Positions 1-8,328 of a DNA stretch of 45,385 nt are shown here, piece by piece; the stretch's first letter is position 1, and every line of letters starts with the position of its first letter. The translations under genes and the position numbers were made by a program. Below the pieces are notes generated by a model, which was given only the letters and a program-made list of their open reading frames with translations, ran no database searches and had not been told where the DNA came from. The stretch spans positions 1 to 45,385 of the forward strand of contig CAJXRD010000022.1 of NCBI GenBank assembly GCA_913058295.1. The letters are read 5' to 3'. The DNA comes from an uncultured Flavobacteriales bacterium. Its GTDB lineage: Bacteria > Bacteroidota > Bacteroidia > Flavobacteriales > Flavobacteriaceae.

Positions 1-899
1 CTTATTTTATTTTAGATGAGGCGGATGAAATGGTGACAGCTTTAAAAGAAGGATTAGATAGTATTATTAAAGAAATCCCGAAATCTAGAAGAACCTTATT
101 GTTTACTGCTACGATGCCAGGAACCATTAAACAATTGGTTCAAAATTACATGTCTAAAAATGTGGTGCAAATAGAAGCAGATATGGGAACTATTGGTCAT
201 CAGGGAATCGATCATCAATATGTAGTTGTTGAACCGATAGAAAAATTGGAGGTATTGTTACATTTCCTAAATTCTAGGGAAGGAGAACGTGGAATTATTT
301 TTTGTAAAACAAAAGCAGCTGTAAATAAGCTCGCTAAAAAATTAGCGATCAATAAATTTTCCTCAGGCGCCATCCACGGAAGTTTAGCACAAACCATTCG
401 AGATCGAATAATGGGTCAGTTTAGAGAAGGGCATATTGATATTTTAGTAGCTACAGATTTGGCCGCAAGAGGAATTGATGTTAAAGAGATCTCTTATGTT
501 GTAAATTATCATTTACCAGATACTTATGATGCCTATGTGCATAGAAGTGGCCGTACCGCAAGAGCAGGAGCGAAAGGGTTTTCTTTGAGTATTATTCAAA
601 AAGAAGAGGTAGAAGAAATACCTGAATTTGAAAATGAGCTAGGGATAACTTTTAATGAATTCCATAAAGCAGACCCTCAAAGTATTGAAGAAAATAATGG
701 CTTGTTATGGGCTAAAAAAATATTTAAGACCAAACCCAATCGTACTATTTCTGAAGAATTTAGAAAGGAAATAAGAACGGTATTTCATCATTTAACGAAA
801 GAAGAATTGATAGAGAAAATATTGGCAAATCATTTGGCACAAAAAAGTTTAGGAACTCCAAAAGCGGAGGATTCTAAAAAGAAAAAAAATAAGAGGTAG
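1..899 (+). CDS. DEAD/DEAH box RNA helicase, 5' end outside window
   Basis: This is the C-terminal part of an ATP-dependent RNA helicase. The reading frame is open from base 3, so the true start lies upstream of the window. The DEAD box itself (LDEADEM) is encoded at 12-32, before the first in-frame ATG at 30. After it come motif III as TAT rather than SAT (LLFTATMPG), motif IV (GIIFCKTK), motif V (DLAARGID) and motif VI (YVHRSGRTARAG), so the ATPase core is complete from motif II onward. The last 25 residues are rich in Lys, as in many RNA helicases. It ends 2 bases before the next helicase gene, so the two are probably co-transcribed. The family unwinds RNA during ribosome assembly or mRNA decay; the exact role cannot be read here. 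Confidence 0.93.
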   Translation, partial: YFILDEADEMVTALKEGLDSIIKEIPKSRRTLLFTATMPGTIKQLVQNYMSKNVVQIEADMGTIGHQGIDHQYVVVEPIEKLEVLLHFLNSREGERGIIFCKTKAAVNKLAKKLAINKFSSGAIHGSLAQTIRDRIMGQFREGHIDILVATDLAARGIDVKEISYVVNYHLPDTYDAYVHRSGRTARAGAKGFSLSIIQKEEVEEIPEFENELGITFNEFHKADPQSIEENNGLLWAKKIFKTKPNRTISEEFRKEIRTVFHHLTKEELIEKILANHLAQKSLGTPKAEDSKKKKNKR

Positions 900-901
900 T
901 T

Positions 902-2215
902 ATGGGAAATAACATGAAAGAACAACAAGACATTCTTGAGAAATTAAAGATCTATAATTTAAATCCAATGCAAAAACAAGCTTTGGATGTTATCGAGAAA
1001 AATGATAAAACCATACTATTATCTCCAACTGGAACTGGTAAAACCTTGGCTTTTTTATTGCCACTATTAGCGCAGTTAAATCCGGACTCTACCGAAGTTC
1101 AAGCCTTGATTATAGTTCCTTCAAGAGAATTGGCTATACAAATAGAACAGGTAATTAGAAATATGGGATCTGGTTATAAAGCCAATGCTATTTATGGGGG
1201 AAGGGCGATTTCAAAAGATAAAATAGATCTCAAGCATACCCCAGCCATTTTAATAGGAACCCCGGGAAGATTGGCAGATCATTTTAAACAAGGTCGTTTT
1301 ACTACCGAAGAAATAAAAACCTTGGTTATTGATGAGTTTGATATTTCGATAGAAGTTGGTGCAGGTGGGGAAATGAAAACGATCATGAGTTTTTTACCCA
1401 ATCTTACCAAACGTATTTTAACTTCAGCTACTACAGGTAATTCGATTCCAGGTTATCTTAAAATGGATGGAGCTAGATCTCTAAACTGGATAAAAGAAAA
1501 AGAAAGCATAAAATTAGTAGTAAAAACTATTATTTCCCCTTCCGTTAATAAACACAACACTTTGGTGGCTTTATTGAACCAATTGGGAAGTGAACCTGGT
1601 ATTGTTTTTTGTAATAAAAAGGATAGCCTTTTAGACATAAGTCTCTTCTTGGATAAAAAGGGTATTGCACATACTTGTTTTCACGCAGGAATGGAGCAGA
1701 GAGAGCGTGAACGCGCTTTAATAAAATTAAGAAATGGAAGTGTTTCCGTTTTAGTAGCAAGTGATTTGGCTTCTAGAGGAATTGATATTCCTGAAATGAA
1801 ATTTATTATTCATTATGAAATTCCGAATGCACTTCAAGAGTATACCCATAGAAATGGAAGAACAGCTAGAGTAAATGCAAAAGGAACTGCTTATTTAATA
1901 AAAGGTCTAAATGAGATTTTCCCTGATTTTATAGAGAAATCGAAAATAGAAACCCTTACGAATACTGGAGATCGTAGACCTAATTTTTGGGTTACCTTAT
2001 TTATTTCTGGTGGACGTAAGGATAAAATCTCTAAAGGAGATATAGCTGGAATGTTTTTTAAGCAGGGAGGAATTAATAAAGATCAATTAGGAATTATAGA
2101 GCTGAAACAAGATTGTGCTTTTGCTGCTGTTCCTGTTAGTATTGTGGATGATTTGGTAGCTAAGTTAAACAATACTAGATTGAAAAAGAAAAAGGTAAGA
2201 GTTACTTTGGTGTAA
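902..2215 (+). CDS. DEAD/DEAH box helicase with DbpA-type RNA-binding domain
   Basis: A 437-residue RNA helicase. Visible motifs are a Q-motif region near residue 21, Walker A SPTGTGKT (41-48), motif Ia VPSRELA, Ib TPGRL, motif II DEFD (144-147) in place of DEAD, motif III SAT, motif V SDLASRGID and motif VI HRNGRTAR. The last 80 residues (from about 358) look like the DbpA RNA-binding domain, which in E. coli DbpA binds hairpin 92 of 23S rRNA, so a role in large-subunit assembly is plausible. The change of Ala to Phe in motif II is unusual, though both Asp and the Glu remain. ATG at 902 is used; a second ATG at 914 is possible. It starts 2 bases after the preceding helicase. Confidence 0.92.
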   Translation: MGNNMKEQQDILEKLKIYNLNPMQKQALDVIEKNDKTILLSPTGTGKTLAFLLPLLAQLNPDSTEVQALIIVPSRELAIQIEQVIRNMGSGYKANAIYGGRAISKDKIDLKHTPAILIGTPGRLADHFKQGRFTTEEIKTLVIDEFDISIEVGAGGEMKTIMSFLPNLTKRILTSATTGNSIPGYLKMDGARSLNWIKEKESIKLVVKTIISPSVNKHNTLVALLNQLGSEPGIVFCNKKDSLLDISLFLDKKGIAHTCFHAGMEQRERERALIKLRNGSVSVLVASDLASRGIDIPEMKFIIHYEIPNALQEYTHRNGRTARVNAKGTAYLIKGLNEIFPDFIEKSKIETLTNTGDRRPNFWVTLFISGGRKDKISKGDIAGMFFKQGGINKDQLGIIELKQDCAFAAVPVSIVDDLVAKLNNTRLKKKKVRVTLV

Positions 2216-2253
2216 ATAAAAGGTTCTCTTTAAGTTAAATTGTATTTTAGATA

Positions 2254-2278
2254 TTTTGACAATTGTAAGTTGTTAAAA
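2254..2278. other. Stem-loop in the gap before the DUF6503 gene
   Basis: Nine paired bases (2254-2262 with 2270-2278, one G-T) and a 7-base loop. It lies 39 bases after the helicase stop and could end that transcript, but there is no clear T run, and it may be an accident of AT-rich sequence. Confidence 0.3.
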
Positions 2279-2330
2279 ATAATGCGACTTTTAAATTAAT
2301 CAAGAAAGTATTAACCTAAAATATTATAAC

Positions 2331-3131
2331 ATGAAATCACAAATTAAAAATACCCTAAGTAGTTTATTAGTAGCAATCGCATTTGCTTTATCAATTAATG
2401 CTCAAAATACTGATACTAAATCAGCAGAGTTATTAGATGCTTTGGTTGCTGTAAATGGAGGTTATAATTCATTGGCAGCTAAAAAAGATGTAGAGTTTCA
2501 TTATGTATATGATAATTTTGAAAAAGGAAAAGATGTTTCCACTGAACGTCATATTTTTCAAGGGGAACATTCTTGGGCATCTTACGAGCAACATGATTTA
2601 AATGTGATGCCTGGAAAAGAAGGGATTGCCATGCAATCGTATGTAGATAGTACACCTGCTTTAACTTTAGATGGAAAAAATATAACGGATCCGGAAGCAA
2701 TAGGGGGAACCATTTTTTTACGTAAAGTAAATTTCTATTGGTTTACAATGATGTACAAACTAAAAGACCCAGGAACCAATTACAAATACTTAGGTACAGA
2801 AAAAGTGGGGGACATTATTTATGATAAAGTAAGTTTGCAATATGATGCTGATGTTACTAAAAAGGAAAATAACGATGAATACATATTGTATTTTAATCCT
2901 AACACACATTTAGTAGATCAATTCTATTTTTCATTACCAGATTGGGGTATTGATAAACCTATATTAAAGATGACTTTGGCTTACGAAAAAGTAGATGGCA
3001 TTTTAGTGTCTACGGTTCGAAAAGGATTTATGCCTAATGAAAAAGGAGAATATATTCCTATTGGTGTTTATACTTTTAGTCAAATTAAGTTTGACAATGG
3101 TTTCCAGAAAGAAGGTTTTATGTTGAAATAA
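2331..3131 (+). CDS. DUF6503 family secreted protein
   Basis: A 266-residue exported protein. Residues 1-24 form a signal peptide (Lys-containing start, hydrophobic core LLVAIAFALSI, cleavage after NA before Gln-25). The mature part is a mixed, mostly beta protein with the pattern of a periplasmic lipoprotein-like fold, and the sequence matches my memory of the DUF6503 family of Bacteroidota, whose function is unknown. It is not a lipoprotein, since no lipobox Cys is present. It stands alone: 115 bases after the helicase and followed by a strong terminator. Function cannot be assigned; the family name is a recollection rather than a search result. Confidence 0.7.
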   Translation: MKSQIKNTLSSLLVAIAFALSINAQNTDTKSAELLDALVAVNGGYNSLAAKKDVEFHYVYDNFEKGKDVSTERHIFQGEHSWASYEQHDLNVMPGKEGIAMQSYVDSTPALTLDGKNITDPEAIGGTIFLRKVNFYWFTMMYKLKDPGTNYKYLGTEKVGDIIYDKVSLQYDADVTKKENNDEYILYFNPNTHLVDQFYFSLPDWGIDKPILKMTLAYEKVDGILVSTVRKGFMPNEKGEYIPIGVYTFSQIKFDNGFQKEGFMLK

Positions 3132-3154
3132 TAGATAAAATAAATTGCCATATT

Positions 3155-3183
3155 AAAGCCTAATAATTTTATTGGGCTTTTTT
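3155..3183. terminator. Bidirectional rho-independent terminator
   Basis: A 10-bp stem (3155-3164 with 3171-3180, one G-T) begins with AAAGCC and ends in GGCTTT with a run of T after it. On the other strand the A run serves the same purpose, fitting the convergent genes on either side (DUF6503 gene and LytTR regulator). Confidence 0.85.
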
Positions 3184-3226
3184 GTATTGAATGTTTTAAT
3201 AAAAAAAATCATGTTAAGATTGATAA

Positions 3227-3928
3227 TTAACTATTGTAAAGCTTATTAATACTGCTTTTGTAAGTCTGACCAATTGGAATTTTATGAGTATTAATTAAGA
3301 TACGATTTCCTTCTATGAATTTTATTTTATCTATCGCAACAATAAATGACTTGTGAACACGTAAAAAATGAGAAGCTTCTAATAAGTTTTCATAATGAGA
3401 TATTTTTTCGTGGCTTACAATCATTTCCTCTTTCAAAAATAGCTTGGTATAGTTACCATACGCTTCAATATATAGCAAATCCTCTAAATTGATTTGATGG
3501 TGTTTCTTATCTCCTTTTACAAAAAATCGGCTACTGTCTTGAGTACTTGAAACTTCTTTAATAATCGTTTTTGTAGTTTGTGTTTCTGAAACTTTATTTA
3601 CAGCTTTCACCAATCGATCAAAGCTAAAAGGCTTTAGAATATAATCCACAACATTCAATTCAAAACCTTCTAAGGCATGTTCTTTATAAGCAGTAGTAAT
3701 GATAGTTTTGGGGGCTTTGGTCAATGTTTTTAAAAAATCTAAACCTTTCAATTTTGGCATATTAATATCCAAAAACATAAAATCCACCGTATTTTCATTT
3801 AAAAACTGCATTGCTTCCATAGCATTATAGCAATTTTTTTCTAGCTGTACATGGGGGAGCATACTACAAAACTCTTCAATAATTTCATGTGCCAAAGGCT
3901 CATCATCAATGATTATATATTTAAGCAT
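3227..3928 (-). CDS. LytTR-family response regulator (first pair)
   Basis: A 233-residue response regulator with an N-terminal receiver domain and a C-terminal LytTR DNA-binding domain. The acidic pair Asp-8/Asp-9, the phospho-acceptor Asp-54 (in FLDINMP), the Thr of ITTAY and the Lys of ILKPF are all present, so phosphorylation should work. The LytTR part runs from about 130 to 230 (FFVKGDKKHHQI ... LRVHKSFIVAIDKI). Its start overlaps the end of the upstream kinase gene by 8 bases, so the two are translationally coupled and are a cognate pair. A candidate target is the secreted serine hydrolase encoded just beyond the kinase on the other strand. Confidence 0.94.
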   Translation of the reverse strand: MLKYIIIDDEPLAHEIIEEFCSMLPHVQLEKNCYNAMEAMQFLNENTVDFMFLDINMPKLKGLDFLKTLTKAPKTIITTAYKEHALEGFELNVVDYILKPFSFDRLVKAVNKVSETQTTKTIIKEVSSTQDSSRFFVKGDKKHHQINLEDLLYIEAYGNYTKLFLKEEMIVSHEKISHYENLLEASHFLRVHKSFIVAIDKIKFIEGNRILINTHKIPIGQTYKSSINKLYNS

Positions 3929-5051
3929 GCTTAGAAATATTTAAGGTTACTGTATAGATGTTATTTTCAATGCCACTAGTTAATTCGTGCTTTTGAGGGT
4001 ACAGTAAAGATAATCTTCTTTTAAGATTTGTAAGCCCAATGCCTTTAGTTTCATTTATTTCTTTCGGATCAAAATTATTCTCTATTTTAAAATAGATAAA
4101 ATCTTTATCTTCAAATAAATCGATGTAAATAAATGCATTTTCAGTAAGAGTTTCAATTCCGTGTTTAAAAGCATTCTCTAAAAGAATAATATACAATAAT
4201 GGCGCTATTGCTAAACTAGTATCTACTTCGTGTTTAAATATAATCTCTACCGTTTTTTTATAGCGAATTTTATGAAGTTCAATATAATTGCTTAAATACT
4301 CCATTTCATCCCCAAGCTTTACCGTTTCTTTTTCCCCTTCATAGATGGTATATCGCATCATATCTGAAAGCTTTAAAATAACTTCTGGCGCCTGCTTAGA
4401 ATTTTTAACGGTTAAAGCGTATAGGTTATTTAAGGTATTAAAGAAAAAATGAGGGTTGATCTGAGTTCGTAATAAGGCTAGTTCTGCTTCCGATTTCTCC
4501 GTTTTTAAATTTTGCAACCATTTCCATTGTTCAAAAAACCAAATCGCAATTAATAAAGGGATAGGAATAAAGAATAAACCAAAATTAATTTCATCTTTTA
4601 TTTTTAAATAATCTTCTAATCCCCCGGAGAATAAACGAAGGTATATAAAATAGAGAACGATTGGCCCATAAATTAATAGGATCAATTTCCAGTATTTTTT
4701 TACAAAATTAGGTAGCAATAAATATAAAAAACCAAACCAAAAGGACATTAACAAGACAATTGTTATGGGATTGTCTGGCATATCCATATAAGAATCGATA
4801 GACAAGGTAATTGCAAAAAGTATAAAAAGCCCAATAATTTTATAGAGCGTTATTTTAATTTGTTTCAGATAAGCCAAACGATGTATTGCCAATGAAACCA
4901 GTATCCACCAAAAGGTGAATATTACAAAAATCTCTAATGGTGCGTCTTCTGGGATAAGGAGGACATCTATATAAGCCAATAATAAGATGACAGCAAAAAC
5001 GATTAAGAATCCTATTCCGAAGGCTTTGTATTTATTTAAAAAGTGAATCAT
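3921..5051 (-). CDS. LytS-like sensor histidine kinase (first pair)
   Basis: A 376-residue membrane kinase of the His_kinase (LytS/YehU) type. About six membrane segments occupy residues 11-175, with no large periplasmic loop, so it probably senses something in or near the membrane. The H-box is RTQINPHFFFNTL with the phospho-acceptor His-201, and the ATP-binding part has the N-box ENAFKHG and GIGLTNLKRRL. It is the first gene of a two-gene unit with the LytTR regulator. The upstream promoter ends only 4 bases before the ATG, which suggests a leaderless transcript. Confidence 0.93.
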   Translation of the reverse strand: MIHFLNKYKAFGIGFLIVFAVILLLAYIDVLLIPEDAPLEIFVIFTFWWILVSLAIHRLAYLKQIKITLYKIIGLFILFAITLSIDSYMDMPDNPITIVLLMSFWFGFLYLLLPNFVKKYWKLILLIYGPIVLYFIYLRLFSGGLEDYLKIKDEINFGLFFIPIPLLIAIWFFEQWKWLQNLKTEKSEAELALLRTQINPHFFFNTLNNLYALTVKNSKQAPEVILKLSDMMRYTIYEGEKETVKLGDEMEYLSNYIELHKIRYKKTVEIIFKHEVDTSLAIAPLLYIILLENAFKHGIETLTENAFIYIDLFEDKDFIYFKIENNFDPKEINETKGIGLTNLKRRLSLLYPQKHELTSGIENNIYTVTLNISKHA

Positions 5052-5055
5052 AGCT

Positions 5056-5087
5056 CAAAACTACTATTGTTATACCATTCTCACAAA
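5056..5087 (-). promoter_or_regulatory. Bacteroidota-type promoter of the LytS kinase, likely leaderless
   Basis: On the minus strand a -33 TTTG (5087-5084) and a perfect -7 TAGTTTTG (5063-5056, consensus TAnnTTTG) are separated by exactly 20 bases, the spacing known for this promoter class. Only AGCT separates the -7 box from the ATG of the kinase gene, so transcription should begin at or next to the start codon. Confidence 0.65.
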
Positions 5088-5161
5088 GTTATTGATATAC
5101 ACTATTCAATTTAGCACAAACAAGGTAGTTTTTTAGTTCAACCATAGTTTGGCTTATTTAA

Positions 5162-5180
5162 AGTTACGTGTATAGTAACT
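5162..5180. promoter_or_regulatory. Inverted repeat between kinase and serine hydrolase genes
   Basis: AGTTAC and GTAACT (5162-5167 and 5175-5180) form a 6-bp inverted repeat with a 7-base centre. It sits in the 209-base divergent gap, about 80 bases before the hydrolase start, so it could be an operator. LytTR proteins usually bind direct repeats, so the link to the neighbouring regulator is uncertain. Confidence 0.25.
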
Positions 5181-5260
5181 ATATCTTGGTTTGTCATCTA
5201 TTTTTTTCCTATTCATTCTTAGATGTCATATTTGCCTCACAATCATTTAAATATAAAATC

Positions 5261-6799
5261 ATGAGAAAAATAATCATTATCGCATTACTAAATATTTGTT
5301 TAGGAAATGCAATTGCACAAAACAAGATTACCTCCATTCAAGAAAAGATTGAAGCAATAGATAAAGAGCTTAGTACAGTTATAGAAAAAAGTAAAGCAGC
5401 AGGATTTGCTATTGCCATTGTAAAAGGTAAGGAAATCATATATGCTAAAGGATTCGGTTTTAGTGACCTTGAAAATAAGATTCCAGTTACACCAAATACG
5501 GTATTTGCTATTGGTTCTACGACCAAAGCTTTTACTGCCTCACTAATTGGAATATTAGAAGACGAAGGAAAAATAGATTTAGACGAATCTCCAAGAACAT
5601 ATATTCCTGAATTGCATTTTTATAATTCTGAAATGGATGCACAAATAACGATGAAAGATTTAATGACACATCGTACAGGTTTGCCGCGTCATGATGGTTC
5701 ATGGAAAAGCTTTGGAAACGATTCAAAAGAAGAGTTATTGACTCGAATAGCGTTTCAAGAACCCATTGCACCTGTAAGAACCAAATGGGTATACAATAAC
5801 TTTATGTATTTTGTTCAAGGTGCTATTATTGAGCGTTTAACCGAACAAAGTTGGAGCAATAATATTGAACAGAATTTCTTTAAGCCACTAGAAATGACAA
5901 ATTCAAATACCAACTTAGATGCATTAAAGAAAAATTCTCAAGCGGCTATTGGTTATTATTTTGACGATGGAATCAATGCAGAGATTGATTATTATGACAT
6001 CGCTGCTATGGAGGCAGCAGGAAGTATAAACAGTTCGGTTAATGATATGTCAAAATGGATGATGGCTTGGTTAAATAAGGGAGAATATAATGGAACACAA
6101 GTAATACCCAGCGCATATGTTAAAGCGGCTATGAGTTCACAAACGATTATCACAGGGAAATTTCCTAAAGATACCGATCCAAGTACATTTATGAATAATT
6201 ATGGTTATGGATGGTTTATAAAATCTTATAAGGGTCATTATCGTGCAGCTCATGGAGGTGGAATTGAAGGGTTTACGGCTGAAATCGCTTTGTTTCCTAC
6301 CGACGATTTGGGAATTGTGATATTAACCAATCAAAACCAATCTGGACTCCCTCAAACGCTAAGAAACAGGATTTCAGATATATTATTAGATGCTCCTGAA
6401 ACTGAGGACTGGTTGGCACGTTTAGAAATGCTTGTTGCACATCAAACAAAAGTACAAGAAGTTAAAATTATCGAATCTATTAAACCCGTTCATGCTTTAG
6501 AGAAATATACAGGAAGCTACAGCCATAAAGGTTATGGAGCCTTTGATGTGATTATAAAAAACGATTCTTTGTATGCTGAATTTCCTATAAAAACCTTGTG
6601 GTTAAACCCTGTTCATCCTAGTGTATTTGAAACATATTATGTTATTGATAATAAAGTAGAAACCAAATATCAGGACAATAGCATCCATTTTATTTCAGAT
6701 TTCGAAGGCAAGATTATTGGCTTAGAAGTAGCGATGGAAAGAAGACTAGATCCAATTGTTTTTAATAGAGTACCTTTAAAAAAAGAAGCAACTAATTAA
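5261..6799 (+). CDS. Secreted beta-lactamase-fold serine hydrolase
   Basis: A 512-residue exported hydrolase of the class C beta-lactamase/penicillin-binding-protein-like family. The frame is open further upstream, but ATG at 5261 gives a clean signal peptide (cleavage after NAIA, about residue 19), so I chose it over the earlier ATG at 5168. Catalytic motifs are STTK (Ser-86, Lys-89), YNN (Tyr-178) and HGGG near the end of the domain. Residues about 410-505 resemble the DUF3471-type beta-barrel often attached to this family. The substrate may be a peptide, ester or amide in the periplasm and cannot be told from the sequence. It faces a LytS/LytTR pair and ends at a strong hairpin. Confidence 0.9.
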   Translation: MRKIIIIALLNICLGNAIAQNKITSIQEKIEAIDKELSTVIEKSKAAGFAIAIVKGKEIIYAKGFGFSDLENKIPVTPNTVFAIGSTTKAFTASLIGILEDEGKIDLDESPRTYIPELHFYNSEMDAQITMKDLMTHRTGLPRHDGSWKSFGNDSKEELLTRIAFQEPIAPVRTKWVYNNFMYFVQGAIIERLTEQSWSNNIEQNFFKPLEMTNSNTNLDALKKNSQAAIGYYFDDGINAEIDYYDIAAMEAAGSINSSVNDMSKWMMAWLNKGEYNGTQVIPSAYVKAAMSSQTIITGKFPKDTDPSTFMNNYGYGWFIKSYKGHYRAAHGGGIEGFTAEIALFPTDDLGIVILTNQNQSGLPQTLRNRISDILLDAPETEDWLARLEMLVAHQTKVQEVKIIESIKPVHALEKYTGSYSHKGYGAFDVIIKNDSLYAEFPIKTLWLNPVHPSVFETYYVIDNKVETKYQDNSIHFISDFEGKIIGLEVAMERRLDPIVFNRVPLKKEATN

Positions 6800-6818
6800 T
6801 TAAAGCATCTAATACTAA

Positions 6819-6861
6819 TAAATGGAATACAAAAAGATGATTGCTTTTTGTATTCCATTTA
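6819..6861 (+). terminator. Long perfect hairpin after the serine hydrolase gene
   Basis: An 18-bp perfect stem (6819-6836 with 6844-6861) around a 7-base loop lies 20 bases after the stop codon. No long T run follows, but the stem itself ends in T-rich sequence. It probably ends transcription or protects the mRNA 3' end. Confidence 0.6.
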
Positions 6862-6884
6862 GATGTTTAAAATAAATAAAAAGT

Positions 6885-7178
6885 ATGAGTATTAAAGTTT
6901 TTGTAGAACTTCTGGTAAAGGAGGAAAAATTAGAGCAAGTACGTCCCTTACTAGCATCACTTCTAAAAGAGACTCGTTCTAGAGAAGGAAATGAAGGAGT
7001 TCTTGTTTATAAAGATCAAGACAAACCGACTGCTATTATTCTAATTCAGCAATGGATATCTCGAGATAACTATGAACAATATAATAAATGGCGTTCTGAA
7101 CGTGGAGACCATATTAAGTTGGCAGAATTTTTGGCAGAACAGCCTAGGCGAAGATACTTTGACTATATAGGTGTTTAA
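6885..7178 (+). CDS. Antibiotic biosynthesis monooxygenase (ABM) domain protein
   Basis: A 97-residue single-domain protein of the ABM/quinol monooxygenase type, a ferredoxin-like dimeric fold. It shows the usual pattern: a beta strand at the start (IKVFVELLVKE), a helix with LLASLLKETRSREGNEG, the strand VLVYKDQD, then ILIQQWISRDNYEQYNKWRSE and a final strand. The length is normal for the family. Members oxidise quinols or simply bind small aromatic compounds, and the substrate is not predictable. It starts 24 bases after the hairpin that closes the hydrolase gene, so it is likely a separate transcript. Confidence 0.8.
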   Translation: MSIKVFVELLVKEEKLEQVRPLLASLLKETRSREGNEGVLVYKDQDKPTAIILIQQWISRDNYEQYNKWRSERGDHIKLAEFLAEQPRRRYFDYIGV

Positions 7179-7300
7179 GCCCTCCTTTGATAACTGGTTT
7201 TTTTGAAAGAGAAATTTCAAGAGACAAACAGATGATTCCTTAAATAAAGGATCTGAGAAAACATGGAACAATTAATAGCTAAGCCAAAAGAAAAAAAAGA

Positions 7301-7828
7301 ATGAATATACATATTGAATTTCCCTCACAAAATGAGTATCCTATTTATGCAGAGATGTATTTGAAATTAGTAAAAAAAGACGGAAGTCTTATTAGTCAGT
7401 TGAAGTCGAGTTTAGAAAAAACAAAGACTTTGATTAACAGTTTATCGAATGAAGAATTAGACTATAAATACGAAAAGAATAAATGGTCAATAAAAGAAGT
7501 TTTAGTTCATATTATTGATGATGAAAGAATATATGGATATAGAGCTCTTTCTTTTGCTAGAAATGACAAAACTAATCTCCCAGGATTTGAACAAGAAGAT
7601 TATAACCTTTATTCTGATACATCAGAAAGAACAATTGAGAATATAATGGAAGAATATGAAACTTTAAGATTGTCAACTATTTCTTTATTTAATGGATTTT
7701 CTGATAAATCATTAAAGCGTATGGGAATTGCAAACGGAAATCAAGCAAGTACAAGAGCTTTGGGATATCATATTCTCGGACACGATTTGCATCATATTAA
7801 AATAATAGAAGATCTATATTTAAAATAG
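7301..7828 (+). CDS. DinB-like metal-binding four-helix protein
   Basis: A 175-residue protein of the DinB/YfiT superfamily. The metal-binding His triad is visible: His-70 in VLVHIIDDER, and His-161 and His-165 in GHDLHHIKII. The helix starting LKSSLEKTKTLINSLSNEEL and the segment KWSIKEVLVHI are typical. DinB-fold proteins include metal-dependent thiol transferases (for example bacillithiol or mycothiol S-transferases), but this one is not close enough to any by eye to say. It lies 122 bases after the ABM gene on the same strand and converges on the HxlR gene. Confidence 0.85.
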   Translation: MNIHIEFPSQNEYPIYAEMYLKLVKKDGSLISQLKSSLEKTKTLINSLSNEELDYKYEKNKWSIKEVLVHIIDDERIYGYRALSFARNDKTNLPGFEQEDYNLYSDTSERTIENIMEEYETLRLSTISLFNGFSDKSLKRMGIANGNQASTRALGYHILGHDLHHIKIIEDLYLK

Positions 7829-7852
7829 TTGGTAAAATAAACCCAATAGCGT

Positions 7853-8194
7853 CTATACTCCAATAGATATTTTCTTTCTAGACATTTCTTTTTCAGCCCA
7901 GTTTCTCAATTGTTTTATTACTGGGATTAGTTCTTCACCATTTGTGGTAAGTGAATACTCAACTCTTGGTGGAACTTCTAGATATACTTTTCTTAAAACC
8001 AGTTCATCCTCCTCTAACTCTCTAAGTGTCTGAGTTAACATTTTAGGAGTTATACCAACAATGGCTCTTTTTAATTCACCATATCTCATAAACCCATCTC
8101 GAAGCACCCATAAAATACGTCCTTTATACTTACCTCCAACTCTTTTAAAAGCATAATCTACTATACAATAAGCAGTTTCATTATTATTTTTCAT
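7853..8194 (-). CDS. HxlR-family transcriptional regulator
   Basis: A 113-residue winged-helix regulator with the family hallmarks GGKYKGRILWVL, FMRYGELKRAIVGITPKMLTQTLRELEEDELV and VPPRVEYSLTTNGEEL. One Cys (Cys-10) is near the start; in relatives such as YodB and HypR a Cys at about this place senses electrophiles or oxidants. It is transcribed away from the CPBP/cupin cluster with a 134-base gap between them, so it probably controls that cluster, itself, or both. Confidence 0.92.
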   Translation of the reverse strand: MKNNNETAYCIVDYAFKRVGGKYKGRILWVLRDGFMRYGELKRAIVGITPKMLTQTLRELEEDELVLRKVYLEVPPRVEYSLTTNGEELIPVIKQLRNWAEKEMSRKKISIGV

Positions 8195-8252
8195 TTATTT
8201 TACGATTTTAAACTGTTGATAATCAGCATTAGTATAAAATTAGTATGTAGTG

Positions 8253-8268
8253 TACAAATACGTAAGTA
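8253..8268. promoter_or_regulatory. Possible HxlR operator
   Basis: The imperfect dyad TACAAATACGTAAGTA resembles the TACTnnnnnnnAGTA-like sites bound by HxlR-family proteins. It ends 2 bases before the -33 element of the CPBP promoter, a position where a bound protein would block polymerase. Based on resemblance only. Confidence 0.35.
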
Positions 8269-8269
8269 C

Positions 8270-8300
8270 TTGCCGTAAAGATAATAAAACCTTTTCTTTG
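8270..8300 (+). promoter_or_regulatory. Promoter of the CPBP/cupin cluster
   Basis: TTG at 8270-8272 (-33), a 20-base spacer and TTTCTTTG at 8293-8300 (7 of 8 matches to TAnnTTTG). The start codon is 28 bases further on. Confidence 0.5.
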
Positions 8301-8328
8301 TACAAGTTATTCAAAGAAGTCTTTTTTT

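Noticed and set aside
5168-5260. Upstream ATG extending the serine hydrolase by 31 residues
   Set aside because: The extension would bury the clean signal peptide that begins at 5261, and it includes the inverted repeat and probable promoter region.
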